64,000 bases of DNA from Bacteroidota bacterium. GTDB lineage: Bacteria > Bacteroidota > Bacteroidia > B-17B0 > Aurantibacillaceae. The notes beneath the pieces were generated by a model. That model was given only the letters and a program-made list of their open reading frames with translations. It did no database searches and had not been told where the DNA came from. The translations under genes and the position numbers were made by a program. Where the stretch lies: NCBI GenBank assembly GCA_023251755.1, contig JAHEYF010000014.1:1-64000 (forward strand), written 5' to 3'. Shown here in pieces: positions 9,563 through 17,224 of this stretch; the first letter of the stretch is position 1; each line of letters starts with the position of its first letter.

Positions 9563-10441
9563 TTAATGCGCAACAGATAACTTTGCAGTACTGCTTTGCC
9601 GGTTTTCTTTTTTTAGTTCTATCAGGTATATACCTGCAGCAAGGGCTTCTGTATTCAGTTGAATGGTTTGCTTACCTGTTTGTAATGTATATGCGTTTTT
9701 ATTTACCATGCTCCCGGTTGAGTTGTAAATAGTTATTGTTGTTGATTGTGATTGATCGGATTCAACAGACAATTGTACCAACTCATTTGCAGGATTGGGA
9801 AATACTTTTATCGAATTGTTAGTGAAGGCATCCGAAACAGAAAAGGTATTTTGAGAAATATGAATGTTATCAATAAACAAATAACTTGAATACCCATTGG
9901 TAATTTTAAATTGTACCAACACTTCATTTTGCCCCGTAAAAGCACTTACATCAACAACTTCTTTTCTCCATTCGTATGCCTCCGGTACAAAGTCTTCAAA
10001 CACATTAATGGCTTGTGAGCTGGTAATAAGTGCCGAATCAGACTTGTTGTATACGGTTGTCCACGAGTTGCCACAATCGGAAGAAACAAGCACTTCCAAG
10101 GTCTGGCTACTGCCCCAACCACCGGTGTTGTAAGCAAGGTCGAAACTTAATGCAGGCTGGGCCACAGTTGAAAAGTCTAAGGGTGGCAACATAAAATAAT
10201 CTTTTTCAAGTATTATAGGGTTGTTGACCCCGGGATAATACAGACAAGAGGATGAATTCCCAAAGCCGCCAATGGGGCTGTACAATACTTTTTTCCAGGT
10301 TTCATCGTTGTCTGGGTTTAGAAGGGTGCATCCGTTGGGAGGGAAGGACTGCATTTCAAAACCTTCAGAATAAGGCAATGGTGCTGATGCGGAAGGAAGG
10401 TTAAAAAAACCAAAAGTCTTTGCATCGTTACTGCTTTCCAT
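9563..10441 (-). CDS. C-terminal part of a frameshifted T9SS type A protein
   Basis: This 292-aa frame has no signal peptide of its own. It holds a jelly-roll-like region (about 20-195, with PYSEGFE, FDLAYNTGG and LFIDNIHIS) and ends in a type IX secretion type A sorting domain (VFPNPANELVQL to AAGIYLIELKKENR). Its first residues (MESSNDAKTF) continue the last residues of the frame upstream (NTSLPNG), which overlaps it by 14 nt in the -1 register. I read both as one gene broken by loss of a single base, probably in the G run near 10441-10446. The ATG at 10441 is unlikely to be a natural start. Confidence 0.75.
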   Translation of the reverse strand: MESSNDAKTFGFFNLPSASAPLPYSEGFEMQSFPPNGCTLLNPDNDETWKKVLYSPIGGFGNSSSCLYYPGVNNPIILEKDYFMLPPLDFSTVAQPALSFDLAYNTGGWGSSQTLEVLVSSDCGNSWTTVYNKSDSALITSSQAINVFEDFVPEAYEWRKEVVDVSAFTGQNEVLVQFKITNGYSSYLFIDNIHISQNTFSVSDAFTNNSIKVFPNPANELVQLSVESDQSQSTTITIYNSTGSMVNKNAYTLQTGKQTIQLNTEALAAGIYLIELKKENRQSSTAKLSVAH

Positions 10442-11231
10442 ATCCGTTTGGCAAAGAGGTGTTTACATGAAGTGCATGGTTGCCGCTACCTATAAGGGTG
10501 TAAGCCGGCAGGTCAACATCAGCCGTATTTCCGGAAGCCAGTGTACCCGACCAGTTGTAGGTTTGTATAGTGCCATTGTCTATGCTATAATTAATAATAC
10601 AGGAATTTAGTGTGGTGTGGCCACAATTGCTGAGGGTGATTTTAGGACTAAAGGAAGTACCACAGGCAGTTGTTGAATAACACATTCCGGGAGCTGCATC
10701 TATTAATTGCCGGCTAAAAGGGCAGGATGAGTTTATGATACCCACCAGTGTATTTTCATCATCAAGGAAGGAAGAAGTCCAGGATTTATCGGGGCATATT
10801 ACAAGGTAAGCAGGCAGGGCAAAATATTGATAAGCCGCCTCGATCGATTGCACCTGCGCCTGGGTAGCCTGCAATATGGGATAAGTAATTCCTGTTTTCC
10901 ATTCATCACCAAATGAATCACCGGGGTCTGTATTGATCATAAACACAGCTATTTTATCGGGGAACAGTGTACCATTGGGGCCATAATGTTCATAGAGCTG
11001 TTGTAATTTACCAGAGCGGTGTTGGCTCCAACAGGCAGCGCACCAGGGGGCCGAAAGATCAATGATCACTGTTTTGCCCTGCGCTAAAAGGGTATATAAA
11101 TCCCAATTGCTGTGATTCAGGTTAATGTCGGGAATGGTAAAATTTGGAGCCGTTGGAGATTGTGCTTTTGTTGTGCTGTGAAGTATGAATACACAAAAAA
11201 ACAAGGGCAACAATAAGAATGGTTTTTTCAT
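10428..11231 (-). CDS. N-terminal part of frameshifted thioredoxin-like T9SS protein
   Basis: The 267-aa frame begins with a signal peptide (cleavage near TTKAQ) and a thioredoxin/redoxin fold (about 28-165) with the active site WCAAC at 63-67, followed by a beta-rich domain typical of T9SS cargo. It stops 16 nt after the point where homologous proteins should continue into the frame at 9563-10441. The intact product would be a secreted, surface-attached thiol-disulfide or redoxin-like protein of about 550 residues. Whether the frameshift is real or a sequencing/assembly error cannot be told here. Confidence 0.75.
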   Translation of the reverse strand: MKKPFLLLPLFFCVFILHSTTKAQSPTAPNFTIPDINLNHSNWDLYTLLAQGKTVIIDLSAPWCAACWSQHRSGKLQQLYEHYGPNGTLFPDKIAVFMINTDPGDSFGDEWKTGITYPILQATQAQVQSIEAAYQYFALPAYLVICPDKSWTSSFLDDENTLVGIINSSCPFSRQLIDAAPGMCYSTTACGTSFSPKITLSNCGHTTLNSCIINYSIDNGTIQTYNWSGTLASGNTADVDLPAYTLIGSGNHALHVNTSLPNGYGKQ

Positions 11232-11250
11232 AGGTAGATAATTTGGTTTT

Positions 11251-11272
11251 TAAATTCATCCGGATGAATTTA
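11251..11272. promoter_or_regulatory. Perfect 22-bp palindrome upstream of thioredoxin-like gene
   Basis: TAAATTCATCC followed directly by GGATGAATTTA is a perfect 22-bp palindrome without spacer, 20 nt upstream of the start codon at 11231. The position and symmetry suggest a repressor operator in the 5' region. The rest of the gap to 11515 is AT-rich and holds one short hairpin (AGCCCC-TGAG-GGGGCT at 11437-11452) but no gene. Regulator unknown. Confidence 0.5.
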
Positions 11273-11515
11273 TATACGTATTGTTGGTATACCTGTTTAA
11301 TGCGGGAGGAGAAAATAAACAGCAAGGAACAGGCGCCAATTCATCACAACAACTCTTTCAATTGTTATAACAAATAGTTGTGGCAAGTATAGCTTAAAAG
11401 GGCTTTCCGGGGAAAACAAAAAACGTTATAAAGTATAGCCCCTGAGGGGGCTCAATTGTTGTGATAGTATGAATAGTTGAACGCCTGTTTAAATTTAAGT
11501 GGTATAACGTATAGC

Positions 11516-12574
11516 TTAGTTCTTCAGCTTTAAAAGTTTTTCGGCATTCAATATGGTAATGTTACTTCCCTTAATATCAATCATTTTTTCCTGTTTAAAA
11601 TCACTCAGGGTCCTGATCAACGATTCGGTAGCGGTACCCACTATATTGGCAAGATCTTCGCGCGAAAAAGAAATGGTGAACTGGTCTTTGTTGTTTTCGT
11701 GGTAACGTTTTTGCAACAACAACAAAGCTTCGGCCACTCTTTTTCTTACACTGCTATAAGCGAGTTTAACCAATTGCTCTTCTTTATCGCTGATGTTATC
11801 GGAAAGTACTTTTATAAATTTTTTCATCACGTTTGGGTTGCCGTGTATGAGCATAAAAAAATCCTCTTTGGGCAGGATGGTAATTTCGGCATCTTCTAAT
11901 ACTTCTGCTGTTTCGGCATGGTAATTTTCTTCGAGCAGGGCTAAGTAACCAAAAAAGTCCCCTTCTTTGTACAAGCCTGTAATCAGCTCTTTTCCGAGTT
12001 CATGTGTTTTAAATGTTTTTACTTTTCCTTTGTTTAAAAAGTACAAGCCTACCGGGTGCGTCCCTTCACTGAAAATCATTTCCTTCTTTTTGTACTTTTT
12101 TATTTTCCGGTCCTGCGATAATTTTTTCAGGTCTTCGAAACCACGTACCTCATCAAAAAATTTATTCAGGCCTTCCGGACTTTTTGTAAACTCGCTGCGA
12201 AGGGTCTCTGCTTTTTTCAAACGGCTTTCAACGGCATTCAACAATTCAATGTCGTCAAATGGTTTGGTAATATAATCGTCGGCGCCCATCTCCATTCCTT
12301 TTCTAAAATCCGATCGTTCCGATTTAGCTGTAAGGAAAATGAAAGGAATGGAAGAAGTGTTTTGGTTTTTACCGAGCAGGTGCAGCACGCCGTAGCCATC
12401 AAGTACGGGCATCATCACATCGCATATAATTAAATCGGGTTTGTTTTGCTGAGCAAGTTCAACGCCTATTTTTCCGTTTTCGGCGCTTAAAACTTTGTAA
12501 TTCGCCAGCTCAAGAATTTCGGCGGTGTTTTCTCTTACTTCAGTGTTGTCTTCAATGATAAGAATGGTGTTCAT
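11516..12574 (-). CDS. Response regulator fused to a CRP/FNR-type DNA-binding protein
   Basis: The 352-aa protein has a receiver domain (about 1-120; acidic pocket E8/D9, phospho-acceptor D52, T82, K104), then a cyclic-nucleotide-binding-like fold (about 155-265) and a CRP-type winged helix (HTH at about 304-327). The recognition helix has E317 and R321 spaced as in CRP and FNR, which read TGA/TCA half-sites. The N-terminal cysteine cluster of true FNR is missing, so the input is probably phosphorylation by the histidine kinase encoded next to it rather than an iron-sulfur cluster. Boxes it could bind are found at the ccoS, uspA, ccoI and DUF1003 promoters. That link is inference. Confidence 0.88.
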   Translation of the reverse strand: MNTILIIEDNTEVRENTAEILELANYKVLSAENGKIGVELAQQNKPDLIICDVMMPVLDGYGVLHLLGKNQNTSSIPFIFLTAKSERSDFRKGMEMGADDYITKPFDDIELLNAVESRLKKAETLRSEFTKSPEGLNKFFDEVRGFEDLKKLSQDRKIKKYKKKEMIFSEGTHPVGLYFLNKGKVKTFKTHELGKELITGLYKEGDFFGYLALLEENYHAETAEVLEDAEITILPKEDFFMLIHGNPNVMKKFIKVLSDNISDKEEQLVKLAYSSVRKRVAEALLLLQKRYHENNKDQFTISFSREDLANIVGTATESLIRTLSDFKQEKMIDIKGSNITILNAEKLLKLKN

Positions 12575-12578
12575 AGTA

Positions 12579-12612
12579 TTAAGTTAAAATTAATAAGTCA
12601 AAAGTTAAAAGG
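12579..12612. repeat. AAGTTAAAAG-type word repeat
   Basis: The short gap between the kinase and regulator genes is largely AAGTTAAAAT, AAGTCAAAAG and TTAAAAGG-like words in tandem. The same words occur at 2123, 19750, 27899, 27995 and 56720. Here only one arm is present, so no long hairpin is expected. Confidence 0.55.
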
Positions 12613-12630
12613 GTGATTTCGGATGCCCGG

Positions 12631-13839
12631 TCATATTTTTATTATGGGCAATGTTATGTTAAATGTTGTTCCTTCATCTAATCTGCTTTCAAAATCAATT
12701 TTCCCATTCATCAGGTCCACATACTTGGTAACGATATACAAGCCCAGGCCTGTGCCTTGTACATTGGTGGCATTTTTAGCCCTGAAAAAACGTTCGAACA
12801 AATGTTTCTGGTCCTCATCTGAAATACCAATGCCCTGGTCTTTTACAGCAAGTGTAATAGCAGCATCGTCAACATTTGTAATGATGTGAATATTTTTATT
12901 TTCGGGAGAAAATTTTATGGCGTTGGAAACAAGGTTGATCAATATGTTTTTTACAAAATGTTTATCCAGACAAACTTCTTTTTTCCCTTTGTGCTGATGA
13001 ACAATGTTTTGCCCCGGTTTTAATATTCCCTGAAACTCTGCATCTGCTTCCCGAATCAGGTGATCCAATTCAAATTCCGAATAATTAGCGGCGACTTTCC
13101 CTTCTTCTAATTTGCCAATGGAAAGAAAATCGTCGAGAATAAGAGTGAGGTTGTTTACAGCTAATTTAATGCGTTGCACATGCTTGTCTCTTTTATCTTC
13201 CTCTTCACTGGTTTTGTATTTGTTGATCAGGGAAACCGACGAAAGGATGGTACTTAAAGGTGTACGGAATTCATGCGAAGCCATAGAAACGAAACGGGAT
13301 TTCATATCGTTCAGTTCTTTTTCTTTTTCAAGGGCGGCACTTAATTCTTCTTTTGAGCGCTCAAGTTCCATTAAAGCTTCCTGGAGTATCTGGGTGCGCT
13401 CATATACTTTTCGTTCGAGGTTGATGTTGAGTTGTTTGATTTTATCCTGTTGCTGAACCCTTTCGGTGATGTCAATTACAAAGCCAATTACAATGGTGGT
13501 GTCGTTTTCTTTAAAATGGCTTAAACTAATTTCAACCGGAAAGGTGCTGTTGTCTTTTTTTCTCCCCCTTAATTCTATGTTGGTCCCCATTGGCCTGTTC
13601 ACCGGGCGCTGGTGATACCCGCTGCGGTGCTGCACATGCTGCTGCTTCAACTCATCGGGAATTAATATTTCAATTTTTTGATGGATTAATTCTTCTGCCC
13701 TGTAACCAAACTGTTTTTCGGCCTGGCTGTTGACCATAATAATTTCTCCTGTCTGATTGGTTACAACAATACCAATTGTAGCATGATTAAATAAAGCTGA
13801 AAACTTTTCTTTTTCTATATCGATTAACTTTTTTCCCAT
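12631..13839 (-). CDS. PAS-domain sensor histidine kinase, cytoplasmic
   Basis: The 402-aa kinase has one PAS domain (about 10-125), a coiled coil (about 130-180), the HisKA domain with phospho-acceptor H189 in SMASHEFRTPLS, and a HATPase domain with N-box NLVSNAIKFSPE and G-boxes KDQGIGI and GTGLGLY. No membrane segment is visible, so the signal is intracellular. The PAS sequence belongs to the FixL/PAS-S-box-like class, but a haem-ligand histidine cannot be assigned by eye. It lies 8 nt after the CDF gene and 56 nt before the receiver/CRP regulator, its likely partner. Confidence 0.87.
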   Translation of the reverse strand: MGKKLIDIEKEKFSALFNHATIGIVVTNQTGEIIMVNSQAEKQFGYRAEELIHQKIEILIPDELKQQHVQHRSGYHQRPVNRPMGTNIELRGRKKDNSTFPVEISLSHFKENDTTIVIGFVIDITERVQQQDKIKQLNINLERKVYERTQILQEALMELERSKEELSAALEKEKELNDMKSRFVSMASHEFRTPLSTILSSVSLINKYKTSEEEDKRDKHVQRIKLAVNNLTLILDDFLSIGKLEEGKVAANYSEFELDHLIREADAEFQGILKPGQNIVHQHKGKKEVCLDKHFVKNILINLVSNAIKFSPENKNIHIITNVDDAAITLAVKDQGIGISDEDQKHLFERFFRAKNATNVQGTGLGLYIVTKYVDLMNGKIDFESRLDEGTTFNITLPIIKI

Positions 13840-13847
13840 AAATTAAA

Positions 13848-14843
13848 TTATAAAGAATGTTTTTTATCGGGCAACATGTTTTCTATTGTCCAGTTCAATT
13901 GTTTTACAAATTTTTCTTTTCTGACAGTACAGTCTTGTATAGTGCAAATTGGGCAGGACAAAGGTAAACAAGGATCGGCGTGGATAAAAAATTCGATTTC
14001 ATTTTGTGAGTTTTGTTTCAACAGTTCTTCAACACGGCTTACTTCGCTGTGCGATTTTTCGAGATTTTCGTACCAGGGAAGGGTAATGTGGCAATCAACA
14101 TGAAGGCGCGATCCATATTTTAACACCCGTAAATTGTGAATGTCAATCCAGGCAGGTCTTCTGTGTTTGTTTAAGACATCTGCCAGGTGATTTAATTTTT
14201 CATAATCTGCCTCGTCCAACAGGTTGTTGACCGACTCTTTTAATAATTTATAACCAGTATAAAATATCAACAAACCAAAGGCAATTGTAATTGCATTGTC
14301 GAGCCAGATTAATTTGGTAAAATAAATAACAGCCAGCCCTATAATTAAACCTATGCTGGAATAAGTATCGCTCAGGAGGTGTTTGCCATTGGCAACCATT
14401 AACATGGAATGATTTTTTTTACCATTTTTTATAAGATAAGTTCCCATAAAATAATTTACCAGCGCGGCCAGTGAGCTGAGGTATAAACCAATGTCCAATG
14501 AATGAATTTCTACCTGCTTCCAAAAAGCCAATACCCCTTTTATTATCATTACGAGGCCGGCACAAAAAATCATTCCCCCTTCAAAGCCCGCAGACAGAAA
14601 TTCTATTTTGCCATGCCCATAAGGATGGTTTTCATCTTTGGGGCGGGCGGCGTAATAAATACTGAACAGGGCCATGGTCCCGGCAGCTACATTGATGATC
14701 GATTCGAGCGCATCGGTTAATATGGCGTTGGAGTGGGTACTGAAATAGGCAATAAATTTAATAGCCATGAGCAGGGTACTAATACCGAGCATCAGCCACA
14801 TGGTGTTTATTTTTGCTTTATCGGCACTGTTCATCTTAGACAA
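13848..14843 (-). CDS. Cation diffusion facilitator metal exporter
   Basis: The 331-aa membrane protein has about six transmembrane helices with the CDF metal-site residues in helix 2 (ILTDALESIIN) and helix 5 (HLLSDTYSS), and a cytoplasmic C-terminal domain. The tail has an unusual cysteine cluster, ADPCLPLSCPICTIQDC, that could bind metal. The family exports zinc, iron, manganese or cobalt in exchange for protons; the substrate is not decidable here. It precedes the histidine kinase by 8 nt, so the exporter and the two-component pair are probably one operon. Confidence 0.87.
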   Translation of the reverse strand: MSKMNSADKAKINTMWLMLGISTLLMAIKFIAYFSTHSNAILTDALESIINVAAGTMALFSIYYAARPKDENHPYGHGKIEFLSAGFEGGMIFCAGLVMIIKGVLAFWKQVEIHSLDIGLYLSSLAALVNYFMGTYLIKNGKKNHSMLMVANGKHLLSDTYSSIGLIIGLAVIYFTKLIWLDNAITIAFGLLIFYTGYKLLKESVNNLLDEADYEKLNHLADVLNKHRRPAWIDIHNLRVLKYGSRLHVDCHITLPWYENLEKSHSEVSRVEELLKQNSQNEIEFFIHADPCLPLSCPICTIQDCTVRKEKFVKQLNWTIENMLPDKKHSL

Positions 14844-14856
14844 TTATAAATACGGA

Positions 14857-14934
14857 TAAGTTCATTTGTTTATTCGTTCAGAGGTTCATTCGTTTGGATG
14901 CAGGTAAACTGCCTTGTGTATAAACGAATGAACT
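14857..14934. repeat. Intergenic inverted repeat, GTTYATTCG family, copy 1
   Basis: Words such as GTTCATTTG, GTTTATTCG and GTTCATTCG on the left are answered by AAACGAATGAAC on the right. GTTCATTCGTTT (14884-14895) pairs perfectly with AAACGAATGAAC (14922-14933). It sits between two minus-strand genes, and its right end touches the TAG stop of the metallo-hydrolase gene. Confidence 0.75.
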
Positions 14935-16336
14935 AAGTCAACTTAAACAGTTGTCCCTTTTCAGGAATCGCAATGTTATTAAATCCGTTTTCTTTTAAAT
15001 GCTGCTTCCAGGCTATTTTAGCCCCATCTTCTCCATGTACTAAAAATACTTGTTTTACTTTATCTTTTTGCTGGCAGGATAAAAATTCCATCATTTCGTT
15101 GTAATCGGCGTGGGCACTATAGGATGCAATTTCTTCAATGTCCGCCTCTACTTTGTGGGGTTCGCCAAATATTTTTACTTCTTTCACCCCGGCCAGTAAT
15201 TTACGGCCCAAAGAACCCGGTGGACAATAACCTACGATCAGCACCGTGTTTTTTTTATCGGAGATGTTGTTACGTAAGTGATGTTTAATACGCCCGGCTT
15301 CCATCATACCCGAAGCAGAAATGATGATGCAGGGCTGCTGGTAACTGTTTAGTTTCATTGATTCAGCTGCTTCTTTAATGTAAACTAAGTTGTTGAAACC
15401 AAAGGGGTCCTCGTCTGTTTTTAAATACTCCTGCACCTTTTCATTTAAGGCCGATAAATGCCTGCGCATAATGTCTGTTGCATTGGTTGAAAGCGGGCTG
15501 TCGACAAACACTTTAATATCTGGCAATAAGCCGGCATTTTTCAACCTGTCTAAGGTGTACACAATTTCCTGGGTACGACCCAGACTAAAGGCAGGAATAA
15601 TTAACTTCCCCTTTTTCTCAACGCAGGTTTTTGTTACTACTTCGAGCAGTCTTGTTTCCGCACCGATGGCGTCTTCGTGTAGCCTATCCCCATAAGTGGA
15701 TTCACAAATAATATAATCGGCCTGTGGAAATTTTTCGGGGGCTTTTAATAATAAATCGTGTGAACGGCCTATGTCTCCTGTAAAACAAAGCCGGGTTAGT
15801 TTTCCTCCTTCGTTGGCCGTTATATTTACCGCCGCACTTCCCAATATATGGCCGGCATCTGTAAACATAAACTGGATCTCATCGTTCAATGTAAATTTGG
15901 TATCGTAAGGAATGGGCTTAAAATGTTTCAGGCACCTCTCCATGTCCTTAGTAGTGTATAAAGGTTTTAGGGGATCAAGCCCCTGTGCCTTGCGTTTTTT
16001 ATTGAGGTATTGAATATCGTTTTCATGAATGTGCGCGCTATCGGCCAATAGTATTTCGCATACATCATAAGTTGCAGGGGTGCAATAAATTTTTCCGGCA
16101 AAGCCCTGCTTAACTAAATAAGGCAAGTTGCCTGAATGGTCAATGTGAGCGTGTGAAAGGATAACGGCTTCAATTTCGGAGGGGTTCAGCCCCAGTTGCC
16201 GGTTCAGTGTTTCATTGTCGGAACCCTTGTTTTGATACAGGCCGCAATCCAACAAGACTTGTTTTCCTTTTTCGGTGATGATTAAATGCCTGCTTCCGGT
16301 AACGGTTTCGGTGGCGCCTAAAAATTTTATATTCAT
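14933..16336 (-). CDS. Beta-CASP metallo-beta-lactamase-fold hydrolase
   Basis: The 467-aa protein has the metallo-beta-lactamase fold with HAHIDH at 62-67, GHILGSA, the beta-CASP insertion and a C-terminal RMMBL segment (SYSAHADYNEM, VHGE). This is the YSH1/CPSF-73-like architecture, whose known members are zinc-dependent RNA endo- or exonucleases. Its length and motifs are complete. The next gene downstream in the same direction is the CDF exporter, separated by a hairpin repeat; upstream is the DUF1003 gene. The RNA substrate is unknown. Confidence 0.87.
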   Translation of the reverse strand: MNIKFLGATETVTGSRHLIITEKGKQVLLDCGLYQNKGSDNETLNRQLGLNPSEIEAVILSHAHIDHSGNLPYLVKQGFAGKIYCTPATYDVCEILLADSAHIHENDIQYLNKKRKAQGLDPLKPLYTTKDMERCLKHFKPIPYDTKFTLNDEIQFMFTDAGHILGSAAVNITANEGGKLTRLCFTGDIGRSHDLLLKAPEKFPQADYIICESTYGDRLHEDAIGAETRLLEVVTKTCVEKKGKLIIPAFSLGRTQEIVYTLDRLKNAGLLPDIKVFVDSPLSTNATDIMRRHLSALNEKVQEYLKTDEDPFGFNNLVYIKEAAESMKLNSYQQPCIIISASGMMEAGRIKHHLRNNISDKKNTVLIVGYCPPGSLGRKLLAGVKEVKIFGEPHKVEADIEEIASYSAHADYNEMMEFLSCQQKDKVKQVFLVHGEDGAKIAWKQHLKENGFNNIAIPEKGQLFKLT

Positions 16337-16352
16337 ACGGGTTTGTTTAAGG

Positions 16353-16420
16353 GTAGCAGGTATTTGGCAGCAGGAGAAGTACCAGGTACTTGTTACTATA
16401 TACCTGCTACTATCTGCTAC
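16353..16420. repeat. TGCTACC-word inverted repeat
   Basis: GTAGCAGGTA (16353-16362) pairs perfectly with TACCTGCTAC (16401-16410), and an inner palindrome AGTACC-A-GGTACT sits at 16378-16390. Further TGCTAC words follow on the right and run into the stop codon of the DUF1003 gene. The same word occurs at the 3' end of ccoNO (about 36845-36868). Confidence 0.65.
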
Positions 16421-17064
16421 TCTTTCGATTTTTTATTATGTTCAGAAACTTTAAGTAATAGCATATCTACTTTTTCGTGCAACTGCTGAATTTCAATTTC
16501 TGCTTTGAGGTTTATTTTGTAATCGTTCTCCGAGCGTTGCCTGTCTTTATCTTCCTTGCGGTTCTGGCTCATCATAATAACCGGAGCCTGCAAAGCTGCA
16601 ACACAGGAAAGGATAAGGTTAAGCAGGATGTAAGGATAAGGATCGAATATAGTATTGGTGACCGTGTTGTAGATCATCCAGATAACAATAAACACCATAA
16701 AAGAGAGGATGAACCTCCAGCTTCCCCCAAACGCGGCAATTTTGTCGGCCAGCAATTGAGACAAGGTAGTTTTTTCCTTGAGCTCATAAGGCGATTTACT
16801 GATGAATTCGTTTTTTTCAATGCTGTTTACGATTTCTTTTTCCGCATTGTCTAAGTTGGGATTGTCTTCGGCGAGCACCCCGGCGGCGTGTATGGCCCGA
16901 TATTTATTCAGTTCTTTTAAACTGATGTAATCGTCCTTGGTGAAATCGGGAAAATCTTTTTTTATGGTTTCGAATATCGACTCACGGATCACATCGGCGG
17001 GCATCGCTTCAGAGTGATGAATAGACTTATTGGATATTTTGCAGTGTACTTGTTTTGCTGACAT
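16417..17064 (-). CDS. DUF1003 membrane protein
   Basis: The 215-aa protein has two transmembrane helices (about 113-135 and 143-165) with the DUF1003 signature DPYPYILLNLILSCVAALQAPVIMM and SQNRKEDKDRQR (given as two parts). A soluble N-terminal region of about 100 residues precedes them and a coiled-coil tail follows. The family is widespread and of unknown function. Its stop TAG lies inside the adjoining TGCTAC word repeat. An FNR/CRP-like box and a near-consensus -7 element lie upstream, mirrored by those of the divergent ccoI. Confidence 0.82.
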   Translation of the reverse strand: MSAKQVHCKISNKSIHHSEAMPADVIRESIFETIKKDFPDFTKDDYISLKELNKYRAIHAAGVLAEDNPNLDNAEKEIVNSIEKNEFISKSPYELKEKTTLSQLLADKIAAFGGSWRFILSFMVFIVIWMIYNTVTNTIFDPYPYILLNLILSCVAALQAPVIMMSQNRKEDKDRQRSENDYKINLKAEIEIQQLHEKVDMLLLKVSEHNKKSKE

Positions 17065-17124
17065 GGTGTTTTTGATGTAAAAATACGTTTATCCTCTTTT
17101 GTCCGGCGAAAATTTTTAACGTAA

Positions 17125-17167
17125 CAAATGTCAGTTTTTTTAAACTATGAGCCTTGAGCAAGATCAT
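17125..17167 (-). promoter_or_regulatory. DUF1003 promoter with FNR/CRP-like box
   Basis: On the minus strand the box ATGATCTTGCTCAA (17167-17154; reads TTGA-N6-TCAT on the other strand) is centred 35.5 nt upstream of the last G of GACATTTG (17132-17125), a one-mismatch version of TAnnTTTG. The spacing matches three other promoters in the window. Transcription would start near 17121, giving a leader of about 57 nt. Confidence 0.5.
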
Positions 17168-17176
17168 TGGAAAAAC

Positions 17177-17219
17177 TGATAATTATCATGTGCCTGACTT
17201 TTATTCAAATCTAATTTTG
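17177..17219 (+). promoter_or_regulatory. ccoI promoter with FNR/CRP-like box
   Basis: TGATAATTATCA (17177-17188), a perfect 12-bp palindrome matching the FNR core TGAT-N4-ATCA, is centred 36.5 nt upstream of the last G of TAATTTTG (17212-17219), a perfect -7 element. The predicted start (about 17223) is only about 2 nt before the ATG, so the mRNA may be almost leaderless. Confidence 0.65.
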
Positions 17220-17224
17220 CAGGT

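Noticed and set aside
9563-10441. The downstream frame as an independent protein
   Set aside because: It lacks a signal peptide although it ends in a T9SS sorting domain, and it joins exactly to the preceding frame.
11437-11452. AGCCCC-TGAG-GGGGCT as a terminator
   Set aside because: The stem is short and no T-tract follows on either strand.
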